A DNA stretch of 64,000 nucleotides from Lachnospiraceae bacterium (GCA_021153325.1 JAGKTQ010000002.1:54776-118775); one strand, 5' to 3'. Numbered from the stretch's first letter, positions 45,116-54,583 are shown. Program-made: numbers and translations. Notes: generated by a model from the letters alone, not told the origin.

Positions 45116-45820
45116 ATGAATGGTAACCTTCAGATGAACGGAGATGAATTTTTACCGCTTAGAGATGTGGTTTTTAATACATTAAGACAGGCAATCCTGA
45201 CAGGAGAATTAAAACCGGGTGAACGTTTGATGGAAATTCATTTGGCAAATAAGCTTGGTGTAAGTCGTACACCAATCCGAGAGGCAATCCGTAAACTGGA
45301 GCTGGAAGGGCTTGTTATTATGATTCCAAGACGTGGAGCAGAGGTAGCCGAGATCACAGAAAAGAGCTTGAAAGATGTACTGGAGGTCAGAAGAACGTTA
45401 GATGCCTTGTCGGTAGAGCTTGCATGTGATAGAATCAGTGACGAGGAGTTAAGTGCGCTCCGCATGGCATGTTTGAAATTTGAAGAAGCAACCAAAACAA
45501 AAGATGCAAGAATCATCGCTAAGGCAGATGTGGCATTACATGATATTATCGTACAGGCTACAGGCAATCAGAGACTGATCCAGCTTGTGAATAATCTTTC
45601 GGAGCAGATGTATCGCTATCGGTTTGAATACATTAAAGATGAAAGTGGGCATGCAACCCTTATCGAGGAGCATAGAATTATATATGAGAGCATTTTGAAA
45701 AAGGATAAGGATATTGCAGCACAGACTGCGAAGTTACATATCGACAATCAGGAAAAATCGATCATGAAACAGATACAGCTGGAAAAACAGGAAAAAGGAA
45801 AAAAAGCAAGAAATAAATAA
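45116..45820 (+). CDS. GntR-family transcriptional regulator (FCD/FadR type)
   Basis: A 234-residue DNA-binding regulator. The winged-helix domain covers about residues 12-75 (LRDVVFNTLRQAILTGELKPGE, then GVSRTPIREAIRKLELEGL). An all-helical FCD ligand domain follows, with the metal-ligand-like histidines in DVALHDIIVQATGN and EEHRIIYESI. FCD proteins usually bind small organic acids or metals; the ligand here is unknown. AAGGAGG in the end of ispE precedes the ATG, so it is co-expressed with ispE. The last 30 residues are rich in Lys and Gln. Confidence 0.9.
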   Translation: MNGNLQMNGDEFLPLRDVVFNTLRQAILTGELKPGERLMEIHLANKLGVSRTPIREAIRKLELEGLVIMIPRRGAEVAEITEKSLKDVLEVRRTLDALSVELACDRISDEELSALRMACLKFEEATKTKDARIIAKADVALHDIIVQATGNQRLIQLVNNLSEQMYRYRFEYIKDESGHATLIEEHRIIYESILKKDKDIAAQTAKLHIDNQEKSIMKQIQLEKQEKGKKARNK

Positions 45821-45887
45821 CGAACTGAATAAGGGATAAATTTCGGGTAATACTTTTTACAAAGAACTTTGGAAGGGGTATACCGGA

Positions 45888-46124
45888 ATGAAACAGTTAA
45901 AATCTTTTTGTTTATTTATATTTACAGGAGCTATGTGGTGGGGACTTGTTTATCCTGAACTTTGCTTTATGGAAGGTACATATGAAATTGCAGCAGAACC
46001 TGCGGTAAGCATTTCAGCAGAACAGGAAACATTAACAGATGAAGATGCTTTCAAGGAGTTATTGGAAGCAGGACCGGAAAAAATAATTGTGAAAAGTAAG
46101 ATAATGAGGAAATTGAGTCAATGA
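45888..46124 (+). CDS. small exported or membrane hypothetical protein
   Basis: A 78-residue protein with a hydrophobic N-terminus (SFCLFIFTGAMWWGLVYPEL, likely a signal or single membrane segment) and an acidic outside part, followed by KIIVKSKIMRKLSQ. It was not recognised. GGAAGGGG precedes the ATG. Its end overlaps the murI start by four bases (ATGA), so it is translated together with murI. Confidence 0.65.
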   Translation: MKQLKSFCLFIFTGAMWWGLVYPELCFMEGTYEIAAEPAVSISAEQETLTDEDAFKELLEAGPEKIIVKSKIMRKLSQ

Positions 46125-46957
46125 CAGGCAATAGAGAACAACTTCAGAATGCGCCCATTGGTGTATTTGATTCGGGCGTAGGTGGATTGACTGTTGCAAG
46201 GGAAATTATGCGGCAGATTCCAAATGAGAAAATTGTATATTTCGGAGATACGGCAAGAGTTCCTTATGGAAGTAAATCAAAGGATACGGTTACAAAGTAT
46301 TCCAAACAGATCATACGTTTTTTGCGAACCCAAGAGGTAAAGGCAATCGTAATTGCCTGCAATACGGCAAGTGCATATGCTTTGGATGAGATTGAAAAAG
46401 AAATGGATATTCCGATCATCGGGGTTGTAAGACCGGGAGCAAAAGTAGCTGCGGATGCCACAAGGAATGGAAAAATTGGTGTCATTGCTACGGAAGGAAC
46501 TATCAACAGCCAGATTTATTCTACATATATTAAGCAGATCAATAGTAACGTAAATGTGATTGGAAAAGCATGTCCACTTTTTGTACCACTGGTGGAAGAA
46601 GGGCTTTTGAAAGATCCGGTTACGGACGAAATTGCAATGCGCTATTTAAGCGAGCTGATCGACATTGATATTGATACGTTGATTTTAGGATGTACCCATT
46701 ATCCACTCATTCGTTCCACAGTAGGAAAGATCATGGGAGATAAGGTAACGCTCGTGAATCCTGCTTATGAGACAGCAAGAGAATTAAAAGAACTTTTAGA
46801 GGCAGAGGATTTACTGAACAAGAAGGAAATCGGACTTGGTGAAAATAAGTATCGTTTCTTTGTAAGTGATGGTGCAGAAAAATTCATGCGGTTCGCAAAT
46901 TCTATTTTGAAATACGGAATCCTTTCGGCAAAGACGATAAATATAGAGGAGTTTTAA
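46121..46957 (+). CDS. murI: glutamate racemase
   Basis: Makes D-glutamate for peptidoglycan. The 278-residue protein has the N-terminal GVFDSGVGGLTVAREIM with the conserved aspartate and serine, YFGDTARVPYGSKS, the first catalytic cysteine in VIACNTASAYAL and the second in LILGCTHYPLI. The ATG overlaps the upstream small gene and the DUF1934 gene follows one base after its stop, so these form an operon. Confidence 0.95.
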   Translation: MTGNREQLQNAPIGVFDSGVGGLTVAREIMRQIPNEKIVYFGDTARVPYGSKSKDTVTKYSKQIIRFLRTQEVKAIVIACNTASAYALDEIEKEMDIPIIGVVRPGAKVAADATRNGKIGVIATEGTINSQIYSTYIKQINSNVNVIGKACPLFVPLVEEGLLKDPVTDEIAMRYLSELIDIDIDTLILGCTHYPLIRSTVGKIMGDKVTLVNPAYETARELKELLEAEDLLNKKEIGLGENKYRFFVSDGAEKFMRFANSILKYGILSAKTINIEEF

Positions 46958-46958
46958 A

Positions 46959-47402
46959 ATGACAAAGGATGTGTTGTTGGCAATCCGGGGACTACAGTTT
47001 GATGTGGATCAGGATGAGAATAAAATAGAAACGATTAATCCGGCACAGTATTATAACAAAAATGACCATCATTATGTGGTCTATGATGAAGTTACAGAAG
47101 GATTTTCAGAAAGTACAAAAAATATCATTAAGTTTAAAGAGCACTCTATGGATCTGACGAAAAGAGGGCTCGTTAATGTACATATGGTATTTGAAGAAAA
47201 TAAAAAGAATATGACCAGTTATTCTACTCCTTATGGAAATATTTTAATTGGCATCGATGCTAAAAAAGTGACTTGTACGGAAGAAGAAGAACATATACGA
47301 GTCGATGTAGAATATGCATTGGAAGTAAACTACGAACATCTTGCGGACTGTAAGATTCAGATGAATATTCGTGCAAGGGAAGCAGGAATGGAATTATCAT
47401 AA
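46959..47402 (+). CDS. DUF1934 family protein
   Basis: A 147-residue protein of the DUF1934 family, a calycin-like beta-barrel group found mainly in Firmicutes with no settled function. The N-terminal KDVLLAIRGLQF, the middle YDEVTEGFSESTKNIIKF and the end VEYALEVNYEHLADCKIQMNI are typical. It begins one base after murI, with the ribosome-binding site GAGGAG inside murI. A strong terminator ends the unit. Confidence 0.85.
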   Translation: MTKDVLLAIRGLQFDVDQDENKIETINPAQYYNKNDHHYVVYDEVTEGFSESTKNIIKFKEHSMDLTKRGLVNVHMVFEENKKNMTSYSTPYGNILIGIDAKKVTCTEEEEHIRVDVEYALEVNYEHLADCKIQMNIRAREAGMELS

Positions 47403-47416
47403 AGATTACAATACAT

Positions 47417-47449
47417 AAAAAAGAGTTCATCTTGGATGAACTCTTTTTG
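47417..47449 (+). terminator. bidirectional terminator after the murI operon
   Basis: AAAAAGAGTTCATC (47418-47431) and GATGAACTCTTTTT (47435-47448) form a perfect 14-base-pair stem with a three-base loop. The convergent minus-strand gene ends just beyond it. Confidence 0.9.
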
Positions 47450-47451
47450 TG

Positions 47452-47928
47452 TTATTTCACTGGTTTTGCTCCGGCTTTTTCCTGCATTTTTTCAATATTA
47501 CGTTTGAAGAAGCCTTTTTTCTTCTGCTCTACTGGAGCATTTTTTCCGTGAAGACCTTTCACTTCTGTAATATAAATACCACTGACAACTGCTTTTACTT
47601 CTTTCTTTATCGGAACGGTGTCAAAAATCTTTTCGTCACATACTAAAGACATGATCTGCGGACCAACTTTCGCTTTTACAATTGGAAGTTTGGAACCGCG
47701 CAAAAGCTTTGGTGTCTGTTCCAAAACGATGGAAGGAAGACCAGCTTCCTTTAGCTTCATACGTTTCTTATCAATAATAAGCATGGAAACAGTTTGTTTT
47801 GAAGCTTCTAACTGTTCTTGTTGTTCAGCTTGTTTTTTCTGTGCTTTTTTTCCGACAAAATATAAAGCAATAACGGCAACTAATAATACAACTAATATGA
47901 CTATTAATACGATTGATAATGTACTCAC
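47452..47928 (-). CDS. single-pass membrane protein of unknown function
   Basis: A 158-residue protein with one N-terminal transmembrane helix (STLSIVLIVILVVLLVAVIAL), a Lys/Gln-rich linker (KKAQKKQAEQQEQLEASK) and a cytosolic beta-rich domain (TVSMLIIDKKRMKLKEAGLP, KVGPQIMSLVCDEKIFDTVP), with a basic C-terminal tail. The family was not recognised with certainty. The GTG at 47928 is preferred because AGGAGG lies just upstream on the minus strand; an ATG at 47991 would add 21 residues that have no ribosome-binding site. Confidence 0.75.
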   Translation of the reverse strand: MSTLSIVLIVILVVLLVAVIALYFVGKKAQKKQAEQQEQLEASKQTVSMLIIDKKRMKLKEAGLPSIVLEQTPKLLRGSKLPIVKAKVGPQIMSLVCDEKIFDTVPIKKEVKAVVSGIYITEVKGLHGKNAPVEQKKKGFFKRNIEKMQEKAGAKPVK

Positions 47929-48075
47929 GGGGTATCCTCCTAAGAATTTTAATGCAAAATTTATTGTATCATTCTTTTTTTTATTAAGCAAGTAGGATAT
48001 AATAAAACGAAGGCTTTACATAGTGAGAAAATATTCATGTCCAAAAGTGGACAGAATAAATAGAAAGGGAAATAG

Positions 48076-49548
48076 ATGGAAGAAGTGATTCAGATTTTTA
48101 TGAGTATATGGGATTTTGTTTCGCCCTATCTCTTAATTATTAATACGCTCTTATCGATTGTTGTAGTATTTTTTCAGAGAAAAGATCCGCAATCGGTTTG
48201 GCTGTGGCTTATGGTGTTGAATTTCCTTCCCATTTTAGGATTCATTTTTTATCTGCTTATCGGAGGTGATATGCACAAGAGGAAGATGTTCAAAACAAAG
48301 GAAATTGAAGACAGACTGAATGACATCATACGGCTTCAGGAAGATAGCCTGATCAATAAGGAATTGGAGAAACAGGCACCGGAGATCACGGAGTATTCGG
48401 ACTTGGTACTGTACAATTTAGAGGCTGGTTCTGCGGTGCTTTCTGATGACAATGATGTTACTATTTTTACCGATGGAAATGAAAAGTTCGATGCGCTGAT
48501 CGAAGATTTAGAGCAGGCAAAAGAATTTATCCATATCCAGTATTACATCATCAAAAATGATGTGCTGTTCAACCGCATTAAAGATGTTCTGATTGAAAAG
48601 GTAAAGCAGGGCGTAGAAGTCCGTGTGCTTTATGATGCATTAGGCTGTCGTTCTGTATCGTCAAAATATTGGAAGGATTTGGAAAAGCAGGGAATTATGA
48701 CAGCAGTATTTTTCCCGGCAGTTTTGAAGCATCTGCAGCTTCGAATGAATTACCGAAATCATAGAAAGATTGTTGTTATTGACAATAAAGTAGGTTATGT
48801 AGGTGGTTTCAATATTGGAAAGGAATATATTGGACTGGACCCTAAATTCGGTTATTGGAGAGATACGCATCTGCGTATAGAAGGAACGGCATTACTGCAG
48901 TTGGAGACCCGTTTCCTTTTGGACTGGAACTATGCGGCAAAAGAGAATTTGTTTATGAATTCCAAATATATGGAAATTGAAGCAAAAAGTTATAAATCAG
49001 GCTGTGAGATGCAGATCATATCTAGTGGGCCGGACTCACGAACGAAGGTCATTCGTGATAATTATGTGCGTCTGATCGGAAAGGCAAGGAAAAGCATTTA
49101 TATTCAAAGCCCATATTTTATTCCAGATGAAGCAATGCTCACCTCGTTATATATTGCTGTACAGTCTGGGATTGATGTAAACATAATGATTCCATGTAAG
49201 CCGGACCATCCATTTGTCTATTGGGCAACGTATTCGTATATTGGCGATCTGGTCGCAGCTGGCGCGAAATGTTATACTTATAACAATGGATTTTTGCATG
49301 CGAAGGGTATTATCGTGGATGACAAGGTAATGTGTTATGGAACTGCGAATATGGATGTCCGTAGTTTTGGGCTGAATTTTGAGGTAAATGCGGTAGTGTA
49401 TAATGAACAAAAGGCAACGGAAATGCGTCAGATCTTTGAAAAGGATCTGGAACATTGTACGCAGATCACAAAGGATGTTTATGCAAGCCGTTCTCTTATG
49501 ATCAGAATAAAGGAACAGATCAGCCGATTACTGTCTCCACTGCTGTAA
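48076..49548 (+). CDS. cls: cardiolipin synthase (phospholipase D family)
   Basis: Condenses two phosphatidylglycerols into cardiolipin at the membrane. The 490-residue protein has two N-terminal transmembrane helices (about residues 13-32 and 42-62) and two HKD motifs: NHRKIVVIDNKVGYVGG with His229, and HAKGIIVDDKVMCYGTANMD with His408. GAAAGGGAAATAG precedes the ATG. It is a single gene, probably with its own promoter in the 84 bases before it. Confidence 0.94.
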   Translation: MEEVIQIFMSIWDFVSPYLLIINTLLSIVVVFFQRKDPQSVWLWLMVLNFLPILGFIFYLLIGGDMHKRKMFKTKEIEDRLNDIIRLQEDSLINKELEKQAPEITEYSDLVLYNLEAGSAVLSDDNDVTIFTDGNEKFDALIEDLEQAKEFIHIQYYIIKNDVLFNRIKDVLIEKVKQGVEVRVLYDALGCRSVSSKYWKDLEKQGIMTAVFFPAVLKHLQLRMNYRNHRKIVVIDNKVGYVGGFNIGKEYIGLDPKFGYWRDTHLRIEGTALLQLETRFLLDWNYAAKENLFMNSKYMEIEAKSYKSGCEMQIISSGPDSRTKVIRDNYVRLIGKARKSIYIQSPYFIPDEAMLTSLYIAVQSGIDVNIMIPCKPDHPFVYWATYSYIGDLVAAGAKCYTYNNGFLHAKGIIVDDKVMCYGTANMDVRSFGLNFEVNAVVYNEQKATEMRQIFEKDLEHCTQITKDVYASRSLMIRIKEQISRLLSPLL

Positions 49549-49675
49549 GAGAATGGGAAAAATGTGAGGAAATGCTTTTAAGTGAAGGGGTTCTGTGTTA
49601 TAGTAAGCGTTAGCGGACATAGTAAAATTTGTCCAAAGGACAAGCCTGTTTGTAGGCAGAAGGGTGTTTAATATT

Positions 49676-50824
49676 ATGAAAAGAAAATTAGCAGTTTTAC
49701 TTTTGACAGCGATGAGTGTATGTGTGATCAGTGCGTGTGGTTCAGAGAAGACAGAAGAAAATCAGACACAGACAGCAGAGACAGAAGCGGAAGCTGAAAC
49801 AGAAATTGTATTGTTAAAAGATTATGATGCAGAAAGTTATGTGACTTTAAATGAGTATCATGGAATACCAATTACTCTTACAAAACCGACTGTAAGTGAA
49901 GAGGATGTGGATAGTTATATTGCAACCCGTTTAAGCTCTCTTGGTGGTGACGAGAATTTTGCCGTTATGGACAGAGCAGTAGAAGAAGGTGACACAGTTA
50001 ACATTAATTATGTTGGTACTCTGGATGGAGTTGCTTTTGATGGAGGTACAGATGATTCAGAAGCAGGAACCAATTTGGAGATCGGTTCTCACTCTTTTAT
50101 TGATGGATTTGAAGATGGACTGATCGGTGTTATGCCGGGGGAAACAGTTGACCTGAATCTGACATTCCCGGAAAATTATCAGAGCACAGATCTAGCAGGC
50201 AAAGAAACGGTATTTACTGTTACCGTAAATGGTATTGCACCGAAGATGGAAGATCTGACGGATGAAATGGCTGCACTTCTGGATGAAGAGACTACAACCG
50301 TAGAGGAGTATAGACAGTCTGTTTTAACGATGCTCACAGAAGAGGCACAGACAGAATTTGATAATTATTATAATAGTTATGTAGAAGATGCGGTTGTCCA
50401 GAAGTTGTTAGAGGAGTGCGCTTATACAGAGCTTCCGGCAGAACTGGTTGAAAAATATAAAGATAAGATCATCAGCAGTACAGAACAGTCAGCAGCAATG
50501 TATCAGATGGATCTGGAAACTTATATCGTAGCAGCTTATGGTATGGATTATGCTTCTTTTGAAACAATGGCAAATGAATGGGCAGAGCAGTCAGCACAGG
50601 AAGCACTTACGTATCAGGCAATTGCCAATAAGGAAAATCTGAATGTAGATGATGCTACTTTAGAAACCGAATTGCAGAATTATGCACAAGGGTATGGTTA
50701 TACTTCCGTAGAGGAAATGAACGAGAGCATGGGAGTAGATATCAGTGAAGATTATAGAGAATATCTTATGTTCTGCAATGTTTTGGATTACTTGGTAGAA
50801 AATGCACAGGTAACTGTGGAATAA
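49676..50824 (+). CDS. trigger-factor-like peptidyl-prolyl isomerase lipoprotein
   Basis: A 382-residue exported lipoprotein. The signal MKRKLAVLLLTAMSVCVISAC ends in a lipobox with the lipid cysteine at residue 21. It is followed by an acidic linker and an FKBP domain (GDTVNINYVGTLDGVAFDGG to the FTVTVNGI strand). The C-terminal helical part resembles that of trigger factor (LTDEMAALLDEETTTVEEYRQ). It probably helps fold secreted proteins on the outer face of the membrane, as PrsA does, though from another family. The ATG at 49676 follows AAGGG. Its neighbour downstream is asnS, 73 bases away, and no terminator is evident. Confidence 0.88.
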   Translation: MKRKLAVLLLTAMSVCVISACGSEKTEENQTQTAETEAEAETEIVLLKDYDAESYVTLNEYHGIPITLTKPTVSEEDVDSYIATRLSSLGGDENFAVMDRAVEEGDTVNINYVGTLDGVAFDGGTDDSEAGTNLEIGSHSFIDGFEDGLIGVMPGETVDLNLTFPENYQSTDLAGKETVFTVTVNGIAPKMEDLTDEMAALLDEETTTVEEYRQSVLTMLTEEAQTEFDNYYNSYVEDAVVQKLLEECAYTELPAELVEKYKDKIISSTEQSAAMYQMDLETYIVAAYGMDYASFETMANEWAEQSAQEALTYQAIANKENLNVDDATLETELQNYAQGYGYTSVEEMNESMGVDISEDYREYLMFCNVLDYLVENAQVTVE

Positions 50825-50897
50825 TAAACATGCCGGTGGAGCGGCAAAAAAGCAAAATGCAGCAACAAAGGGAAGAACTGCATGGAAAGGATTTAGG

Positions 50898-52289
50898 ATG
50901 GAATTAACAGATATTAGGGATTTGTACCGCGAGACAGAAAAATATGTGGAAAAGGAAGTGACTGTAGGCGGTTGGGTCAGAAGCAACAGAGACTCAAAAA
51001 CTTTTGGATTTATTGTTATTAATGACGGAACATTTTTTGAAACCTTACAGGTAGTGTACAGTGATACACTTGAAAATTTTGAAATGGTATCAAAATTAAA
51101 TGTCGGTAGTGCGATCGTAGTAAAGGGTAAGATCGTAGCAACACCGCAGGCAAAACAGCCATTTGAAATGCAGGCAACAGAAGTGGTATTGGAAGGTGCA
51201 TCTTCTGCAGAGTATCCACTTCAGAAAAAACGTCATAGCTTTGAATACTTAAGAACTATTTCTCATCTGCGTCCGAGAACAAATACATTCCAGGCAGTTT
51301 TTAGAGTTCGTTCTTTATGTGCATATGCAATTCACACTTTCTTTATGGAAAGAGGTTTTGTTTATGTGCACACACCATTGATCACAGGAAGCGACTGTGA
51401 GGGTGCAGGAGAAATGTTCCAGGTCACTACACTGGATATGGCAAACCCGCCTTTAACAGAAGATGGAAAAATTGATTACAGCCAGGATTTCTTCGGTAAA
51501 GAAACGAACTTAACAGTAAGTGGTCAGTTGAATGTAGAAACTTATGCATTTGCATTTAAAAATGTTTATACTTTTGGTCCAACTTTCCGTGCGGAAAATT
51601 CTAATACAACAAGACATGCAGCAGAATTTTGGATGATCGAACCGGAAATCGCATTTGCAGATCTGAAAGATGATATGGTTCTTGCTGAGGCAATGCTGAA
51701 GTATGTGATCCGCTATGTATTGGATAATGCACCAGAAGAGATGAATTTCTTTAATCAGTTTGTAGACAAAGGATTGATTGAAAGATTAAATCATGTATTA
51801 AATTCCGATTTCGGACATGTTACTTATACAGAAGCTATTAAAATACTGGAACAGCATAACGATGAATTTGAATATAAAGTATTCTGGGGATGTGATCTTC
51901 AGACAGAGCATGAGCGTTTCCTGACAGAGCAGGAATTTAAACGTCCGGTATTCGTAACAGATTATCCGAAGGAAATTAAAGCATTCTATATGAAGTTAAA
52001 CGAGGATGGCAAGACAGTAGCTGCTATGGACTGTCTCGTACCGGGAATCGGTGAAATCATCGGTGGAAGCCAGAGAGAAGATAATTTGGAAATTCTTGAA
52101 CAGAGAATGGAAGAATTAGGATTAAATAAAGAGGATTATGATTTCTATCTTGATCTGAGAAGATATGGTTCTGTGCGTCATGCAGGATTTGGTCTTGGAT
52201 TTGAAAGATGTGTTATGTATTTAACAGGAATGTCAAACATCAGAGATGTCATCCCATTCCCTAGAACTGTTAAGAACTGTGATTTATAA
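50898..52289 (+). CDS. asnS: asparaginyl-tRNA synthetase
   Basis: Charges tRNA-Asn. The 463-residue class II synthetase has an N-terminal OB-fold (VTVGGWVRSNRDSKTFGFIVIND), motif 2 with FGPTFRAENSNTTRHAAEFWMIEPE, and motif 3 GFGLGFERCVMYLTGMSNIRD. Its length and the motif 2 sequence fit AsnRS rather than AspRS. AAAGGATTTAGG precedes the ATG. Confidence 0.96.
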   Translation: MELTDIRDLYRETEKYVEKEVTVGGWVRSNRDSKTFGFIVINDGTFFETLQVVYSDTLENFEMVSKLNVGSAIVVKGKIVATPQAKQPFEMQATEVVLEGASSAEYPLQKKRHSFEYLRTISHLRPRTNTFQAVFRVRSLCAYAIHTFFMERGFVYVHTPLITGSDCEGAGEMFQVTTLDMANPPLTEDGKIDYSQDFFGKETNLTVSGQLNVETYAFAFKNVYTFGPTFRAENSNTTRHAAEFWMIEPEIAFADLKDDMVLAEAMLKYVIRYVLDNAPEEMNFFNQFVDKGLIERLNHVLNSDFGHVTYTEAIKILEQHNDEFEYKVFWGCDLQTEHERFLTEQEFKRPVFVTDYPKEIKAFYMKLNEDGKTVAAMDCLVPGIGEIIGGSQREDNLEILEQRMEELGLNKEDYDFYLDLRRYGSVRHAGFGLGFERCVMYLTGMSNIRDVIPFPRTVKNCDL

Positions 52290-52312
52290 GAAAATTTGAT
52301 TTAGGAGCCCAT

Positions 52313-53566
52313 ATGAGAAAAAAGATTAGCCGTTTTTTGAGTTTTATATTAGCGGTTGTTCTGATGACTTCGGTGGTGGTGCCCGTTAGTGCTACCACCA
52401 TCACTGATTTACAGGAGCAGCAAAAGGAACACCAGTCAAAATTGGATGAAGTGACGAGTCAGATTACTGAGATGGAAGACGAACAGGCAATTTTGGATGA
52501 AGAAATCAGTGATTTGGATTCTGAGATTATTAATATGTTTACCAGTATTGACCTCTTAGAAGAAGAAATCAGTGAGAAAGAGGACTCTATTGCTGAGGTA
52601 GAAGCAGATATTGCAGTTGCTGAGGCAGATTATGAGGCGGCAAAGGCGGAAGAGGAAGCTCAATATGAGGCAATGAAGGTTCGTATCCGTTATATGTATG
52701 AGCAGGGTGATACCGCTTATTTACAACTCTTTTTAGAATCGGAAGATTTTGGCGAAATGCTGAATAAAGCAGATTATGTAGAACAGTTGTATGAATACGA
52801 TAGAAAGAAATTGGAAGAATATGCACAAGCTAAGGCAGCAGTAGAAGAACTGAAGGTGCAGTTGGAGACGGAAAAACAGACACTGGAAACAGAAAAAGCG
52901 CAGCTGGAAACGGACAAAGAAGAGTTAGAAGATCAGAAGGCTTATATGGATACTCTTTTAGCACAGAAACAGGCAGAGTCTGATAATTATGAAACACAGA
53001 TCGCGCAGGCAAGACAGGAAGCAGCTGTTTATAAGACGAAGATCAAGGAAGAGCAAAAACAGATAGAGGCACTGCAGGAAGAAGAGAAAAAGAAGCAGGA
53101 AGAAGCATTGAAGGCACAGCAGACAACAGATGGGACTTCTGCAAGTTCTTCAACAGGAAGCAGTTCCTCAAGTAGTAGTTCTTCGTCAAGTAGTTATACA
53201 GCCCCTTCCAATAGTAGTGGAAGTGCCAGTGGGCAGCAGATCGCAAACTACGCTTGTCAATTTGTAGGCAACCCTTATGTGAGTGGTGGAACAAGTTTGA
53301 CAAATGGCGCAGACTGTTCGGGCTTTACATATCGTGTATACAGTGATTTTGGTTATTCTATTCCGAGAACCTCTTATGCACAGCGAAATGCAGGAGTAGA
53401 AGTATCTTATGCCAATGCTCAGCCGGGCGATATAATCTGCTATTCTGGTCATGTGGCAATCTACATAGGTAACGGCAAGATCGTGCATGCAAGTACGGCG
53501 GCTACAGGTATTAAGATCAGTAATGCACAGTATAGAGAGATTCTTTCTGTGCGAAGAATTGTATAA
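52313..53566 (+). CDS. NlpC/P60 peptidoglycan hydrolase with coiled-coil domain
   Basis: A 417-residue secreted wall hydrolase. A signal peptide (about residues 1-28, cleaved after VSA) is followed by a long coiled coil (about 30-260) resembling the PcsB/CwlO type, with LDEEISDLDSEI and YMYEQGDTAYLQLFLES. A serine-rich linker (about 275-300) comes next, then an NlpC/P60 domain. The catalytic cysteine (C335) is in GADCSGFTYRVY, the histidine in GHVAIYIG, and the third residue in IVHAST. Such proteins cut D-Glu/meso-DAP bonds and are often controlled by FtsEX through the coiled coil; that control is known for the family and not shown here. A terminator follows. Confidence 0.92.
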   Translation: MRKKISRFLSFILAVVLMTSVVVPVSATTITDLQEQQKEHQSKLDEVTSQITEMEDEQAILDEEISDLDSEIINMFTSIDLLEEEISEKEDSIAEVEADIAVAEADYEAAKAEEEAQYEAMKVRIRYMYEQGDTAYLQLFLESEDFGEMLNKADYVEQLYEYDRKKLEEYAQAKAAVEELKVQLETEKQTLETEKAQLETDKEELEDQKAYMDTLLAQKQAESDNYETQIAQARQEAAVYKTKIKEEQKQIEALQEEEKKKQEEALKAQQTTDGTSASSSTGSSSSSSSSSSSSYTAPSNSSGSASGQQIANYACQFVGNPYVSGGTSLTNGADCSGFTYRVYSDFGYSIPRTSYAQRNAGVEVSYANAQPGDIICYSGHVAIYIGNGKIVHASTAATGIKISNAQYREILSVRRIV

Positions 53567-53578
53567 TAAAAAATTTGA

Positions 53579-53609
53579 GGCTTTCATCCTAAGGGATGGA
53601 AGCTTTTTT
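53579..53609 (+). terminator. terminator after the NlpC/P60 gene
   Basis: GCTTTCATCC (53580-53589) pairs with GGATGGAAGC (53594-53603) with one wobble, followed by six Ts. Confidence 0.8.
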
Positions 53610-53676
53610 GTAAAAGCCGAATAAAAAATAAGCGATTACACATACTAGCCATGAAAAATTTTAAGGAGGAATTCAT

Positions 53677-53862
53677 ATGTCTAACATTTCAGAATTGGAA
53701 TTACAGAATCTTCGTCATCTTATTGGCGGCTATGACACATCCATGGCAAAGATGGAAGAGTACGCATCCTGTGCAACGGACCCTAAAATTAAACAGTTTT
53801 TTCAAAAGGGTGCAAAAACAGCGCAGGAAAACAAGCAGACATTAATGCAATTTTTGCAGTAG
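53677..53862 (+). CDS. small CotF-like protein
   Basis: A 61-residue helical protein starting MSNISELELQNLRHLIGGYD, with KMEEYASCATDPKIKQFF. Its pattern resembles half of a spore-coat F (CotF/ferritin-like) domain. A strong AAGGAGGA precedes the ATG. The next gene, 11 bases downstream, encodes a second CotF-like piece, so the two may act together in the spore coat. The role is inferred. Confidence 0.65.
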   Translation: MSNISELELQNLRHLIGGYDTSMAKMEEYASCATDPKIKQFFQKGAKTAQENKQTLMQFLQ

Positions 53863-53873
53863 GAGGAGAAGAC

Positions 53874-54128
53874 ATGCAGGAAAAAGTAATCGTGAATGAT
53901 ACACTGGCAGGCATCAATGGGGAATTGGTACGTTTTGGCGAAATGATTCCGCAGACGGAAAACAAAGAGTTAAAGCAGACGTTAAAGCAGTTCAGAAACG
54001 CTTGCGAAATGTCGCAGGAAGAGTTGTTTCAGATCGCAAGAGAGAAATCCTATTATGTGCCGGCTTCAAAAGCTACGGAAGAAGAAGTAAAGCATGTGAG
54101 AGGACTCTTTACACAGAGCAGTTTATAA
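53874..54128 (+). CDS. CotF-like spore coat protein
   Basis: An 84-residue helical protein containing NDTLAGINGELVRFGEMIPQTENKEL (read in two parts) and the coat-protein-type end REKSYYVPASKATEEEVKHV, close to the YYxPA motif of CotF proteins. AGGAGGAG precedes the ATG. It forms a two-gene unit with the 61-residue protein upstream and is followed by a hairpin. Confidence 0.72.
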   Translation: MQEKVIVNDTLAGINGELVRFGEMIPQTENKELKQTLKQFRNACEMSQEELFQIAREKSYYVPASKATEEEVKHVRGLFTQSSL

Positions 54129-54185
54129 GAAAGAGCGGCTTCGGTGTTTGTGCATTTATCGTACATATGCCGGGGCTTTCTTTTT
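54127..54185 (+). terminator. probable terminator after the CotF-like genes
   Basis: AAGAAAG (54127-54133) pairs with CTTTCTT (54176-54182), with an inner CGG/CCG pair, followed by Ts. The hairpin is long and imperfect. Confidence 0.55.
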
Positions 54186-54289
54186 GGAAATTAGTTCACA
54201 AGGATGAGATTATTTGCTATAATATAATTAGAAAAGAACGTGTCTATACTTGCGGGGGTATAAAAGGTATAGAAAATGGAGGTATATAT

Positions 54290-54583
54290 ATGAGACAGAG
54301 ATGTAAGAGGGCGTCCTTTGAGGTTGAAGCTGAAAAGTATGAACTTGGCAAAGGCATGGAAGATGGCTTTGAATCATGGACAAAGGTTATTACGAATGGC
54401 TGGATCGTAGCAGATGGCTTGGTAAAAGTAACACAGGAGGACGGCAGAATTGTATGTCCGTTTATTCAGAATCGTAGAGGTGTTGTTTTTATCAGAGAGG
54501 GCGATTATATCATTTATGAAGATGGTGGAGAGCGTCACTGCTGTGGAGAGGACAAGTTCCATGACAGATACCATCCGGTATAG
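54290..54583 (+). CDS. conserved hypothetical protein (97 residues)
   Basis: A 97-residue soluble protein. It starts MRQRCKRASFEVEAEKYELG and ends with REGDYIIYEDGGERHCCGEDKF, a compact beta-rich pattern with a CC pair. The family was not recognised. The ATG at 54290 is set by GGAGGTATATAT; the frame is open for another 96 codons upstream but that part overlaps the CotF gene and terminator. Confidence 0.65.
   Translation: MRQRCKRASFEVEAEKYELGKGMEDGFESWTKVITNGWIVADGLVKVTQEDGRIVCPFIQNRRGVVFIREGDYIIYEDGGERHCCGEDKFHDRYHPV

Noticed and set aside
54002..54289. Upstream extension of the 97-residue hypothetical protein
   Set aside because: This part overlaps the CotF gene and its terminator and has no ribosome-binding site; GGAGG just before 54290 marks the real start.
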